A stretch of DNA of 64,000 nucleotides, from contig JAUIRK010000928.1 in assembly GCA_030549495.1 (NCBI GenBank), positions 633,001-697,000 on the forward strand. The letters are read 5' to 3'. The position numbers and the translations under genes were made by a program. Below are positions 1 to 12,580 of this stretch, one piece after another (within the stretch, counting starts at the first letter, position 1; each line of letters opens with the position of its first letter). The DNA comes from Nectonema munidae. Lineage: Eukaryota; Nematomorpha; Nectonematoida; Nectonematidae. Below the pieces are notes generated by a model. That model saw only the letters and a program-made list of their open reading frames with translations, was not told the DNA's origin and made no database searches.

Positions 1-2151
1 GGATTAAACACGAGTGTTTATGGTATTCGTCATTAAAATTTAATTGATTAGCATAGTAGATACGTTTATCAAATATATATAGAAAAAGTAAAATAAAGGT
101 AAAGGAGGTAGTTTTTTACTTAAAATACGAAACTCAAATATAATCCAACATAATATACTATTTTATTAGCAACTTTTCTGTATATTAAATTTTGTATCAA
201 AAGCAATCCACGTAAAAATCTTGATCTGACTGTAAATAAAATATAAGATAAAACTTATAATATTATTTGGTTATAAAATAATTTCATTATAAAGTAGGAA
301 GTATATTTATGGTTTACATTGAAGAGTCTGGTAGGAATCTTGTGTCATATTCTTGATTAAGATCTTGAACGTTAACATTCAAAAGTTCGACTTAAATGTT
401 GCATAAAATAAATTGGTTGAATAATTTCCTATTAAAATCAATTTCATACCAACATCTCCGATTTTAAGCGATTTATAGTTTTGAAACACGTTCGGATGAC
501 TACCCCAATAGGTGACATTTGTAAAGCAGGTAGGAGAATCACGTATAGTAAAAGAAAAACAACTCTTTGAAAGGCTTATTTCGTTTTCTAAAACAAAAAA
601 ATAGTGAGGCAAATAAATTGAATACAAATGTAAGTGGTACAAGTGTAAGATGGTACAAGTATAGGATGGTGCAAAGTAATAGGGAACCGTTATATATAAG
701 TACAAGCTGCCATAAAAGTAGAAAAATATATCAATATCTTCCCGAAACCTTTTAAGGTTGAACTAAGGAGAGACAAAAATGTTTTGAAAGGATGATATTG
801 TACAACACTTTTGATTAAACATACTATTGTGGTTTAAGGGATTGAAATTGCCAAATAAGTTTTAATCTTAAAAAAGTGTAAGACTTTCAGGTTATACAGA
901 TACCTTTTAAAATTTCATAAAAATTAAAAAAAAACTCTAGAAAAATCACTCTAATAAAAGTTTAAAAGGCAGTCTTGTTGTATCAAATATTTCATTCCAA
1001 ATTTTTGATACGATGTTTAGTCTACACAGAGGTTAAAAACTTACTGTATCAGTGTTTTCTTTATCATAACTTCTGCATAGACAAAAAATCGTATTAAAAA
1101 TTTAGAATGAAATATATAAATAAAACAAAACTGATTTCTGAGTATTTACCTTTTAAGCTTTTATTTTTCAATAAAATTTTGCCCGCGACTTAATGTATTT
1201 AATTTGCTTAAATTAACTTGATAAATTTAAAATGTTCCAAATATCGTTTGAACAAGTTTTTGTCAAAAAACAACAAAGAGAACACATTGTTCACATTCTA
1301 ACATTTTTGTTTGTGGTTCTTGTTCATATGCAAATCATGCACAGAATTTGAGAAATAAAAAACTTTGTAACTTTTTTTTAATAAAACATTAATTTTTTAT
1401 TGTTTTTAAATTTGAGTTCAAAATAATCGGTAGTAGAGAATTGACCGGTGGAGTAATAAACGAAGAAATGCTGCAAAAATATAAGTTAAAAAAATACATT
1501 GTCAAAATGTTTTTAAACGCATTTTGAGGGCATTTTATTCAAAACAAATATACTTTTAGTGTTATGATGTTTTTAAATTTATTTACCGGTCAAATGAGCG
1601 GCTTAGTCGTCCTAGGGTTAACGGGCCATATGCGGACTGAGAACTCTTTTTTATCTTCCTAGCTCAAATTTAGCGCATTTCATCTCATCGTCAGTTTTAA
1701 CTGGCGCATATGATTTCTTAATTTTTATGTACTTTTATATCAATTTACCTCGTCAGATTTTTCTGAAAAAATGTGTTAAAATTGGAAGAATTTTATTGAA
1801 AAATATAAAAATATTTTTAGTAGACTTTTTAAAACTTCAGCTCAAAAATTTGAAATTTTTAAGTTTGAAAACAAAATTAAGTCCTATTTTTCAAAATTAA
1901 GTCCTATTTTTCAAAATTATTTTAAAAAAATGTTAAAAATCATTCGAAATAACAAAAGATCATTAAAATATTATATTTTTACTTAGGTAGTAGATTAAAT
2001 GAGGTATTTTCAATTTACTAATTAAAATTTTCATCATATCAAATTGTAACTGTGGTCCACTAAACTTGCTATTTTTAAATATAGAAATTATAAAAACTTA
2101 AGAAAAGATTAATTAGGAGTGATAAGAAATAAAATATATCAAACAAGTCAC
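1..2151. other. AT-rich non-coding stretch
   Basis: No credible coding sequence is visible; the short open frames have no recognisable domain and a base composition like their surroundings. Two small items can be seen: an imperfect short duplication around 630-670, and a two-unit 20-bp direct repeat at about 1876-1920. Around 1605-1621 a TTAACCCTAGGACGAC-type end (read on the minus strand) resembles piggyBac-like termini, but no partner end was found. Confidence 0.6.
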
Positions 2152-2560
2152 TTAACACTAGAAGGACCAAAATCTCATTATACCTCTAAAGACCAGAGTG
2201 CATCAATTGACGCAGAATTAAAGTATTCAAATTTTAGTTATATTTTTTTACGGATCAACAAAATAATATACAAATTTTAACAAACATTAAGTTTATTTTT
2301 ACAAATAAACAAATTTTATTATCATAAACTTCATTTTTAACAATCTTAACAAAGTCTCAAGGCATAAGTTCCACAAACCGTCTTTCCACACTTGCCACAC
2401 ACTTCATTTTTTCTATTTCTGCACCCAAAACTTGCACACTTTTTACGTTCTGTATTTTTTTCATTTTTTGTTCTATTTTCTGAACAAGGTTCTTCTGATG
2501 AAGAACTTCCACAAAGTTCTTCTGCAACCTTTCGAATATAGTCTCTTCTGCTCATTGATG
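2152..2560 (-). pseudogene. piggyBac transposase 3' remnant with terminal TTAA
   Basis: The minus strand carries a 69-residue open frame ending in a cysteine-rich segment (Cys pairs in CASFGC, CGKC and a final Cys) preceded by an acidic serine-rich linker (SSSSEEP). This layout fits the C-terminal cysteine-rich domain of piggyBac transposases. About 190 bp beyond the stop lies TTAACACTAGAAGGACC, which would be the 3' terminal repeat with its TTAA target site. The catalytic core is absent upstream, so this is a truncated remnant. The assignment rests on Cys spacing and the TTAA end only. Confidence 0.45.
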
Positions 2561-3811
2561 ATTTGCAAATATCTCATATTCCAATTTTTAACTATAATTA
2601 TATAATAAATATGAAAAAGTTGTTTTACCTTCGTTTTTTTTAATTTTTCTAACGTTCTGCTTTCCGATCAAGACACCAATAATAGTCTGAAATTAAAAGA
2701 AGTTAATTATTTTAAAAGAAGAGATATTCACATACAACAGTACAAATGTATGTAGGTAAAACGCCAGCACTTATCTATACAAATCAAAAAATAATTTATG
2801 GATTTTTTAGCAAATACTTTATTGAATGGTATATAACTATTTTAGCTACTATGGTTGTAAAATTACGACTTTTTAAATTACGATTTTTTGTGGAAAAAAA
2901 TAAATAGAAGTGGTGCTGGATTTAAAGGCCCCAACATCTGACACCCCCACCCCTCTCTTTAAATTTTTTAAGGATAACAGTGCATAGTTCAATCAAGTTT
3001 AGATACATTTTTTGAAAGAAGAGTTGTACTTCAGATCGGTGATTTAAGTAATATTCTTTGTGTAATATGAGTAATACTCCGGATATTCATTTGCTTCAGA
3101 AAAAACATTTTAGAAAAAATTATTATAAAATCACAAGTAAAATTTCTTATAGATCAGCTCCTGAATTAAAGCCATATATTTTAAATCTGGATGAAATATA
3201 TACAAGTGTCTTATGTATTTATGGAATTAACTATATAGAACCTCTGATTTTCCTTATGATTTCTTAAAAATTTGAGAATATTATAATTTTTGATATCGAT
3301 TAATTATTATTTGTTACCGGATCTGGTTAAAATAATTAACATCGCTGAATAATTTATACAGAAAAAGACAAAGAAAACTAAATTAATTAAAATTGTTATA
3401 ATAGGGAAAATAAACTTTGTTAATTTTATTCACACAAAGTGCACATACTGGAATGAAAATAAACTTAATTTTTGAAATAATGGTTGCTGTATGTAGAATA
3501 TATACACCTTAAATTTATTCTTATTTATAATGCTTGTATTCGTATTAAATACTAAAAAAGATTCATTACAAAGTCTGTGCTAGTCATCCATTAAGGTTAC
3601 ATCGTTCTTTAGTGCATACATGGCGCCGGAATTAAAGACAAAATTGGGTCTTTATTGGTTATCACAAAAGTTCCAACCAAGACTTTAAAAATTGCTCTTT
3701 ATCAAATTTAAAGGTTCTGGATTGTCATTAGAAATCTCTTCGACAATTGCAACATAGATGACAATTTGCCATTTTTGACAATAAAATCGTCTTTCTTCAT
3801 TCAGTGGTTAA
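2561..3811. other. AT-rich non-coding stretch
   Basis: No gene, RNA or repeat end was recognised. The 69-residue open frame at 3058-3267 has no domain features and is treated as chance. Confidence 0.5.
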
Positions 3812-3819
3812 CTGTAGAA

Positions 3820-4142
3820 CAGTGGTTCCGAAATTTTTTAGCTTGTTAACCAATTTAACATTCCCCAATAAGCATGTTACCCCTTTCAAAAAATGTATAT
3901 GGATATATATGACTAAATTGAAACACTAGAGATATTTTATATTTATTGTATTTGAACATTGTTACAGTTTAGTTTACAACATTATATACTAAGACTATTT
4001 TGACATTAATTCTAACGCAAGGTACCGTAATGCTTTCATGATTTTCAGAATTATTAACATCTTTTTCTCTGAACCCTCTTACCCCCGAAAAATTGTTAAA
4101 TTACCTCCAAGGGGTAATTTACCCCCAGTTTGTGAAACACTG
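3820..4142. mobile_element. hAT-like MITE
   Basis: A 323-bp non-coding element starts CAGTGGTTCCGAAA and ends with the inverse of CAGTGTTTCACAAA. The flanking 8-mers CTGTAGAA (3812-3819) and GTGTAGAA (4143-4150) differ at one base, as expected of an older 8-bp hAT target-site duplication. The interior is AT-rich with C-rich pieces near both ends (TTACCCC motifs). No transposase is encoded, so it must have been moved in trans. Confidence 0.75.
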
Positions 4143-4163
4143 GTGTAGAATGTAGATTATGAT

Positions 4164-5234
4164 CAGGGCGAGTAAAAGTCAATAAAGTCAACTTTTATTT
4201 CCGTTTAGCAAAAACTCTTTGAAGAAGATCTTTACTTGTTTAGTCTAAAATTTTTTGAACTAATTTCAAATTTTCAAGTCAATCAAAGTCCATTTTTCAA
4301 GTTTAGGTAAATAAAGTCAATTTTTATATTTAACACTTTTTGATTCGACGTGCCTAAAATTTTTATAAGCGATACATACAAAATTTCTTCTTTATATTAA
4401 CACTTTCACAATAGTTGGGCTTTTTTCATCTAATAAAAGGTTTCATTGTAAAGTTTGCGTGACTGAGGTTAAACATGAAGAAATTTTTTGTAAGACAAAT
4501 TTTTTTTGTTGACAAACGCGGTTACATACGATATATCCGCTGCAGAAGTTATGGAATTTTATTCCCAAACTTTTTTAACATTCCATGTTTTTCACATCTT
4601 TTACACAAGTTTACCTTAAAAGGTAAGTTATCCTGTAAAATTGTAGATTACCGGCATTAAATCATTCAAAATTAGTAATAGAAAAAGACGTTCTCTTTTC
4701 AAACCTATCGGCAACACTTCAGTTCCAATTGTAACGAAATTGACAAATTGGTTGCAAGCAGCAAAATATTTTGATTAAAATCTTCTAGCATTATTATTTC
4801 ATTTAAGACTAACGTGGCGTTAAAAGTTATCTTGAGAATAAATTCAAATAAAATGAAATCAATAAAATCATGAATATGGAAAACTCTCAAATCTCTCGCA
4901 GTACTTATCCCAAATTACAAAATTGTCAAGTTTTAACTTTAGAAATAGAAAGATCTTTTTCTAAACTGAAAAAACTGCTAGAAAATGATCGAATTTTAAA
5001 TCAGAAAATGTCATTAATTATATGTTGTTGTATTATTTTATATTATTTTAAAGACAAAGTTAAAAAGTTATTTTAAAATTTTAAAATAACAAACAACAAA
5101 AAAAATGACAAAGTCATGGATTCTTTAAAATAATTTTGAATATCAAAAGAATTCATAGTTCAATTCAATGAAACTTTAAAAAATCAATAAAGTCAATTTT
5201 TTCTCTGAGTAAAAGTCAATTTTTCCTCCCCCTG
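4164..5234 (+). mobile_element. hAT transposon, internally degraded, perfect TSD
   Basis: The 1071-bp element is bounded by the perfect 8-bp duplication ATTATGAT (4156-4163 and 5235-5242). Its ends are CAGGGCGAGTAAAAGTC and the inverse of CAGGGGGAGGAAAAA, followed on both sides by repeated AATAAAGTCAA motifs. At 4870-5060 on the + strand a short frame contains IERSFSKLKKLLENDR, matching the conserved C-terminal dimerisation block of hAT transposases. The rest of the transposase is not readable. It sits 21 bp downstream of the MITE at 3820-4142. Confidence 0.8.
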
Positions 5235-5242
5235 ATTATGAT

Positions 5243-6035
5243 ATATCAGATACTTATGTGTTAAATTCACCGACTAAAGTAAACTCTTCTGTCTTGCAAA
5301 GATGTATATGTTGCATAGTTAACAGTATTGAGTTCTGTAAGGCTATATTCAGAGTACTCGCTTTACTAGGAATGTCCTAAGATTCTCCTTGCGACTATCG
5401 ATCTTTACTATCTTTTTCAAATTCTTCAGGTAAATGTCATTTACGCCTTTCATAGCTTTATGCGTAACTATTACAAATTATCACTCAAGAAGTGGCACAT
5501 TTAGCCTTTGAATGCAACAAGCTGTTTAGCTACACACTCTCTCAAGAGCTTGGCTTATTCTGTATCACTCAAAAAGAGGCCAAGTTTTTTTTTAGTAAAC
5601 ACATTCTTTTTTTTCCATAATATGCTAAATAAATAGGTTACAGAGTTATGTAGATATGTAACCAAAAAATAAAAATATTAAAAATAAATAACAATTATAT
5701 TCTGACACCTTTACTCCTACTTGATTTACATTGGCACTGGAATTTTATAGAAATTATTTTTTAAGAAAACCTAAAAAAACCCACTTTTTGGTGACGAATT
5801 ACAAAATATTATTTCGTCAAAAATTGAGGTAAAAAAACTGATCATTTTTTCATTAACTTGTAACATCATCTATTTTGAAATTTTACACTAAACTATTTAT
5901 GTTTTATTTAAAAGATTAAAAAGTTTTCGAATTTACCATTTTATTAGATTTTTAGATATCAATTTTTAAACCAAATAAAGAAATCATGTTCTAATAATAA
6001 TATTACAAAATTAGAGTTATATTTTTCAATATCAA
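5243..6035. other. AT-rich non-coding stretch
   Basis: Nothing recognisable was found on either strand. Confidence 0.5.
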
Positions 6036-6138
6036 TTAACTCCTTGATGACCAGTTTGGCACGAGTATCATAACAAATTAAAATTACATTAAAAAATGCA
6101 GACGATTAGTCTTTAAAATTGGTGTCCTCATGGGTTAA
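6036..6138. mobile_element. piggyBac-type MITE
   Basis: A 103-bp element flanked by TTAA on both sides, starting TTAACTCCTTGATGACCA and ending as the inverse of TTAACCCATGAGGACACCA. It carries the internal motif GCAGACGATT that is shared with the copies at 35673, 51132 and 52170. It is the most diverged of the four copies. Confidence 0.65.
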
Positions 6139-6729
6139 ATATTAAAAATGAAAAAATAAGTAAGTTTTAAGAAGTACCAAGTTTTTCATATTTGATTTAA
6201 CCTCTCCTATGTTGATACGGTCCAGGGCACCATTGTTTAAATGAGAAAAATCTTCAAATTGAGAAGGTTTGAAGGATTTGTATATTGGCATGATATTTTC
6301 TAGTTAAATAAATATAAAAACATTATTTTAAATAAAATATAATTTATTTGTTAATCGTTACTTGTAATTATTATTTCAAATTATTATGAAATAAACTGTA
6401 TTAATTTCAAAAAAAGAAAATTAATAACAAGAATATATGTGGATAAATACTAAATAAGAAAAATTAGAAAGCAGACGATTCAAGGCAGACGAAAGATAAA
6501 GAGTAAATCATAGAGAAAAACTTATTCTAAAATTTATTAGAAGTTTTTAACAATTATTATAGTTATATATTAAGAAACTATAATTGAATTATTATAATAG
6601 ATGATATAAGCATTATTTTTAATTTATGTATTAAAAAATTATCTAATCATGTCTTGCTACATTTGATTTTGCATTTCAATGTATAAATATATATGTTGTT
6701 TGTTGAATTGACGCAGCTTTATGTTGTCG

Positions 6730-6832
6730 AAACTTGAAAGCTAGCACTTGGCTTATCATAAGAATTGGGAGCCTTGCGGATCGAACCCCTGACCTTCAAC
6801 TTTAAGCTGAGAGGTAACAACCATTGAGGCTC
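6730..6832 (-). repeat. tRNA-derived SINE, family C (partial)
   Basis: On the minus strand 6768-6832 reads as a tRNA-like head: it starts near GAGCCTCAATGGTTGTTA and contains a box-B-like GGGTTCGATCCGC. It matches the fuller copy at 43420-43605. A few bases are missing in the region between the D-like and anticodon-like arms. Confidence 0.7.
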
Positions 6833-7754
6833 AATATAAATATATAATTAAATGCACACCTTCAAAATTTTATAATTTTGAATTAATAGTTAAAATAATG
6901 ATTACTGGAAAGGAATAATTTTACATTTTACTTTTAATAAAAAATTTAATTTATTATGAATATTATGAATGCTAAATAAGTCCCAAACTCTAATTCACTG
7001 AGAGAGAAAACAGTATCACTTACTGATTAGAATAGAAGCACTGCTTTTAGGATTAGTAAACAATGAATTTATTAATTTTATTAGTTACGAGTAAATGCTA
7101 TTTTCTTTGATATAAGTGAATAAAAATAGATATTGTTCATTTAGTCATTAAGTGTCTTTTATGAGATTTTAAATATATTTTTTCAATTTATTTAGTTTCA
7201 TTTTAAAATTTGATTCGGACGCGCATAAGCCAATGCTGTTAAAGTTGTATTTTTGCATTACGATAAGATAAAGTCTGCACTTAAAAAAATTTGTTTCCTC
7301 AGAGGTCAAAAAAGGCTTTAAAACTTGAAGATTAATGCCTTAAAAAATAAATGAGATCACTTAAAACAACACTTTTAGTAGAATATGTTATATATGGGCA
7401 ACAAAAGTTGAGCTATATATTTTTCAAAATTGACCTAACAACTTCAAAAAATTGAGTTTATTTGCAAAAAATTGACCTAAAAAATTATTCTGTAATTACT
7501 TTTTTCAATTAATATTAAAGTTTTATTGTAAGATATCATCTAATATTTTTAAGTATTCTCTCTTGAAAACGCACGAACTTTAGACAAAAGCTTTTTAATC
7601 ACAGGAGTTTATCTTTTCCCTCTGTGTTGCCTGTTGTAGAGAAGAAACTATAAGATATACTTTTTTTTCATGTTTATGAATTTTTTTTTATTATTTTTTT
7701 TTCATTTAGTGTCTCATGCAACATAATTCATCTTCAAATTCGATATTTCTATAT

Positions 7755-7860
7755 AAATCCAGGGCTGTAGTCAGAAATTAGTGTTGGGGGCACACGGGGA
7801 AGTTGGGGGGGGGGGGGGGGGTACAAGGGAATGTTGAGGGGGCCTGAATATTTTGATTTA
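7755..7860. repeat. dispersed G-rich repeat (GTAGTCAGAAATT family)
   Basis: The segment reads CAGGGCTGTAGTCAGAAATT followed by G-rich sequence with a G run of about 17 at 7806-7822. Related starts occur at 15066 (GTAGCCAGAAATT), 53516 (GTAGCTAGAATTT) and 62866 (CCGTAACCAGA). This is probably the end of a dispersed non-autonomous element; the other end was not located. Confidence 0.5.
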
Positions 7861-8037
7861 AAATTGGGGAATTTAATGCTTTTAAAAATAAGTAATCAAT
7901 AAATAAAACAATTACTTATAGAAAAAAAACTTATCTCATTTTGGTAAAACTACATGCTCTCTCAAAAAAGTTGAATTCTTCTTGTTTTGTAAGAAAATTA
8001 CTTGACCAATTCATCAGTATCAATATTTTTTGTACGG

Positions 8038-8540
8038 TAGGACTTTTTACCCAAATACACCCAAATATACCCAAATATGTTCTATATTTACAAATAAGAA
8101 CTTGAAATTAAAAATAATATTAAATAAATGATTAAAATAAAAAGATACGCAGATATTTAAGTTTGAACGATCGCTGGTAATAGAGTATTGTTATATATTT
8201 TTAGGTCACCCATTTTCTGGCTAGCCCACACATATTAGTAATTATTTAAATTAAAAAATTATTTTGTGTTATCAAACTTACTATTATAAATTAATTATAT
8301 TATTATTTATAAATAATTATTCTATTTTAAGTTATTATTATAATATAAACAATTTTAATTAGAAAAAAATGGATTAATTTTTTATAATTCAATATTAAAT
8401 TTATAATTTATATTAGTTTTATCCTGAGAATAATTCTTCTATGCATATTTAACTTATTCTTTGAATATTTAAATTTGTTTTCATTTGTTTGGGTGTATTT
8501 GGGTATATTTGGTTGTATTTGGGTGAAAAGTTTCACCCTT
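8038..8540. mobile_element. MITE with 10-bp-phased terminal repeats
   Basis: The left end holds three tandem 10-bp units of the form ACCCAAATAC at about 8047-8080. The right end, at about 8486-8530, holds the reverse complement in the same 10-bp register (ATTTGGGTAT). The roughly 400-bp AT-rich spacer encodes nothing recognisable. The outer boundary and the target-site duplication could not be fixed. Confidence 0.55.
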
Positions 8541-10400
8541 TTTTTATATATGAATCTAAATATGATAGAAGAATCAAATTTTTTTCTCTCGCGCTTCATA
8601 GAAGTTAAATTGAAAAAAAAGAATATCATAAGTATTTGAGTATTTTAAAGTAACTGTGCATAAGTGTTAATAGGAATTAAAATTTTAAGGAACTTGAACA
8701 GGAGATTCAAAACAAATATGAACTGTTTTCACCTCAAGTCGATGCACCACCATTAAATATATTTAAAAATAGATTAGAATTCCATTGGAGTATTCTCATG
8801 TTTTTACACTTGTGATATTTCGTCTTATAAAAACTCAAATATCTCATTATTTGAAGTTATTATTTTTAGATGCAATTTTTATAGATTTGAACAACCTTCT
8901 TTTTGCATAATAAAATTTGTTATGTTATCTTATTAACGGTTTTTTTCTGTATTAGCATCGAGATACTTTGAGCTTCGATAATGAGTTCGTGATTATTACC
9001 GGATAAAAATATTCTTAAAAAAGATATAAAAGATTTTCATAGATTTTGACAATAGAGTTGATTGATCAAAATGTCCTATCCATATTTGATCCATAATACT
9101 TTGAATTTTCCCTCCATCATATATTTTCTCAACATTAGGCTTTCTCATACAATTGTAAATGAGCTTACACACAGTAATGCATCTTGAAACTTCATATACA
9201 GAATTCAAAGCATTAATGACAACAAGATGTGGCCGGTGATTCAGGCAATGTAAAAAAGAAAGAAAATAATAGGAAGTCGGGGAAACAAGAGGAAGTTAGG
9301 GGGCATGGCCCCTCGGCCCCCTTCTCGCAACGACCCTGCTGGATTCTTGGGGTATATATTCGCTCTAACACTCAATATATACCTCAACAAACATTGCGAA
9401 TTTATTTGATTTTTTATATATTATATTTACAACCACGATTTATTTTTTTATAGTTCAAAATAACATTCAAAATGATATAGACAATTAAATAAAGAAGAAA
9501 GAAAGAAAGATTTATTGGGTTTTAAAGTATCTTCAAAACAATGCAATGGGATACGTCATACGTAAGCACAAAATAATTAATGATTATATATATTTTGAAA
9601 GGTTATCAAATGTTGCCTTTATAATTTATATTATAACGATTTTATTTCATTTTTATAAATTTTCCATGCATTTTCTTTATTGTTAAACTAAAATTATATT
9701 TTGTATGTATGGGATTATAGATTGTTGATAAAAGTAATTATATGTTATTTTTAAAAATACAAAAATTTATGTTTTAAAAAGGATTAAAATACTTTCTAAT
9801 ATTAAATGAATCAATCAAATTATTTTGTTTGATTAATATTTTTAGCTCTTTTTATGTAATTTTAAAATGGCTTTCTTCAAAAATTGGAATTATTTTTTTG
9901 CATACTAAATTCAAATTTAGGGAATCTAAAACATCCATTTTTTTAAACGTAAAAAATACCATGATGCAAAATAGCAATTTTTATTGTTATTAACTTATTC
10001 GTAAAAAATAATCGCCAAAGTGCACATTTTAGCTTGATCCAAATCTAAATCTAGAATATGACTTTAATTTTATATGCAATCAATATATCATCACCTTATT
10101 TTGAGTTAATTTTAATAACACTGTATAACAAATTTTAGTGTTGAAAAAACAGATCTTTTATTCTTTTTATTATCAAGTTTGGTCCACTGAATATGAATTT
10201 AATAATAAAAAGTGTATATCACGTCTCATTTTTTTGTAAATCGTTAATTTGATAATAATAATTACTTGATTTTTACTTATTTTTAATATATCCTAAATGT
10301 ATATTACTATTTGTTGAGATAAAAACATAACATATTTATTTGAAAAAAATATATTATATTAGTGTAAACAATGTTTTAAATTTGTTTTTTCTTTTGTAAG
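8541..10400. other. non-coding stretch with minor repeats
   Basis: No gene is visible. Around 9225-9350 a GC-richer patch (GGGGGCATGGCCCCTCGGCCCCC) looks like part of a MITE hairpin. A short GAAA-rich run sits at about 9495-9512. The remainder is AT-rich. Confidence 0.5.
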
Positions 10401-11500
10401 ATCTTTCAGGTGTATCACGTTTAAGGTTCGAGCAAAAGTCAGCAAGCATAGCAGGACTCCACTTTTCACATGCTTCAGAATCTTTCTCCATGCTCATCAC
10501 TTACATCTGCGGCATTTCTTCGAAAAAAATATAGATGAGAATAAAGAAAATTTATTTTGAGTGACATATTGCACCCAAGATCTCTATAGCTATTAATTAG
10601 TCTTTGAACTTTTATTTCTTTCATCGTATCTTCATGTTTTCCTAGAAGTCCTTTGCTTAAAATCTTGCCAAGCTGCCAATTCACTTTGATCCATTGTAAT
10701 TTCAAAATTTTTATCATCAACTAGCTTACGAATCTTAGGACTTATAAAGATACCTTCCTTGATCTTAGCATCGCTTATTTTAGGAAAAATCTTTTTAAGA
10801 TACTGAAAACAAGGCTTACTGTGTTGCTATGCTTTTGTAAATTGTTTCATTAAGCCTAACTATATGCAATGGTGATAAAATAATTTTCTATTTTGGAACT
10901 AATGGCTCATTTATTATGTTATTGCAACCAATCGTAATAGATTGCCTGTGTGGCCATTCGGATTGTATGTAATGTTTTGACTTTGCTCTACTGTCCCAAT
11001 TGCAAAAAGGCATAGTGTTTACAATATGTAACAAAACTGCTTTCATGCTGTAAAGCGATTGGTATATGAATAACCTCCACATATTTGGATCATATGACAT
11101 TTCAAGTACACTAAATAAACCATTGATATCGTTACAGTAAGTCAAACTGTTTTCTAAAGAAAAAAACTTCTCCATATCGGCAGAACGTTTTCTGAATATA
11201 CTAATTTTAACATCTTCATTTAGCAAATGCCATTGCTGTAAACGAGACGCCAGGAGTTCACTCTGTTGCTTAGTAAGTGATAAATCACGAACAAGATCAT
11301 TTAGTTCAGTTTGTGTTATGAGATGTGGTTTCTTATCGAATTCCAGCACTGCCGCATAATTTGCATCATGAACTTCTGAATCTTCTGAGTTGCAGCTGTC
11401 ATCGCTTGGCACTTTCAAAGGTGGCTGAGGTACAGGTATATCATTTGAATGTGAGACTGGGCGAATAGCAGAAGCAAGACTTGGATACAACATATATTTT
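10400..11500 (-). pseudogene. decayed copy of an uncharacterised repetitive protein family
   Basis: On the minus strand a 201-residue open frame (11493-10888) is followed by further readable pieces (10720-10475) separated by stops and frame changes. It contains LVRDLSLTKQQSELLASRL, YCNDINGLF, and a WDSRAKSKHYIQSEWP block, and further downstream LGCNMSLKINFLYSHL with DVSDEHGERF. From memory, strings of this kind recur in many arthropod and cnidarian multi-copy predicted proteins linked to mobile DNA, but I know of no assigned function. The multiple stops show it is dead here. Confidence 0.6.
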
Positions 11501-11854
11501 TTGTTCTTTCTATTACAGCCTAAATAAAAAATCCTTTACTACTTTACTTAGAAAATTTTAATAAGTGTAACATCCCTTTGATATCAGTTAAACAGAAATA
11601 GCAATCTGTTAAATAATCTTTAGGTTCTCTCCAGATCATTGGTACTCCAAACAGAAGTCCAGGCCCTTTTCCTTTGATCCAGGCAGAAAGAGAACTTGTA
11701 CATTTAACACAGCATATGTGAGGTGTCCAGTTTTTGTCTTGGTCACTAGAATATTTTTCGATTCTTTGATTACAGAATTTTATTTTGATTATTCGATAAA
11801 ATAAATTATTTAATATCGTGAAAAAATTAATAACTTATCTAACATCCTCTCCCC

Positions 11855-12215
11855 GAATGAGGTATATCAAATCTTACATCTAGCAAAATATGAACTGATA
11901 GGTTGGAGATGAATTATCGCGGTATACAGGTTGGAGATGAACCATCGTCTCCTAGAATGAGGTATATCAAATCTTACATCTAGCAGAATGTGAACAGAAA
12001 GTTGAACATTGTCTCCCTAGTTATTTGTACATGGAATAGAAACCATCGTAGTATACAGGTTGAAGATGAATCATCGTAGTATACAGGTTGGAGATGAATT
12101 ATCGTAGTATACAGGTTGGAGATGAATCATTGTAGTATATAGTTTGGAGATGAATCATCGTAGAATACAGGTTGGAGAAGAATCATGGTAATATACGGGT
12201 TGGAGATAACACGCA
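11855..12215 (+). repeat. 28-bp minisatellite with duplicated flank
   Basis: The unit GTAGTATACAGGTTGGAGATGAATCATC is repeated every 28 bp about six times between 12040 and 12205, with two earlier units at 11899-11945. A longer piece containing GAATGAGGTATATCAAATC is itself duplicated at 11858 and 11955. Units differ by one to three bases, which suggests slippage or unequal exchange over some time. Confidence 0.85.
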
Positions 12216-12580
12216 AGTTGTCTACCCGCGTTTAACCGTACAGGTTATGAGAATATATCATTACATATTAGAGAAGAGTTTTTTAAACTCTTTATACTGA
12301 AAAAATATTTCTTCAAATATATTACTGTTTTAGTTTAAAATGCATCCCTTATCTGCTAATTAATGGTATGAAGCCCATGGAAAATATAAACAGTAAAATG
12401 GTATTTCTTAAGGACTTATGATATAAGTAATGTATTCTGAAAGCCCATAAAAATGCTTTAATTTGGTATATCGCATGATGCATTTTGTTGAGAAATGTGA
12501 AAGTTATAAGCGTTTTAATATTTGACTAAAATTTAAACTAGGAACACTACAAATAAACTAAGCGTACACTAGCCCGATAA

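Noticed and set aside
9229-9453. 74-codon frame starting MAGDSGNVKKK
   Set aside because: Overlaps a GC-rich MITE-like hairpin; the same MAGDSG start appears in the unrelated MITE at 26009-26218, so the similarity comes from repeat ends.
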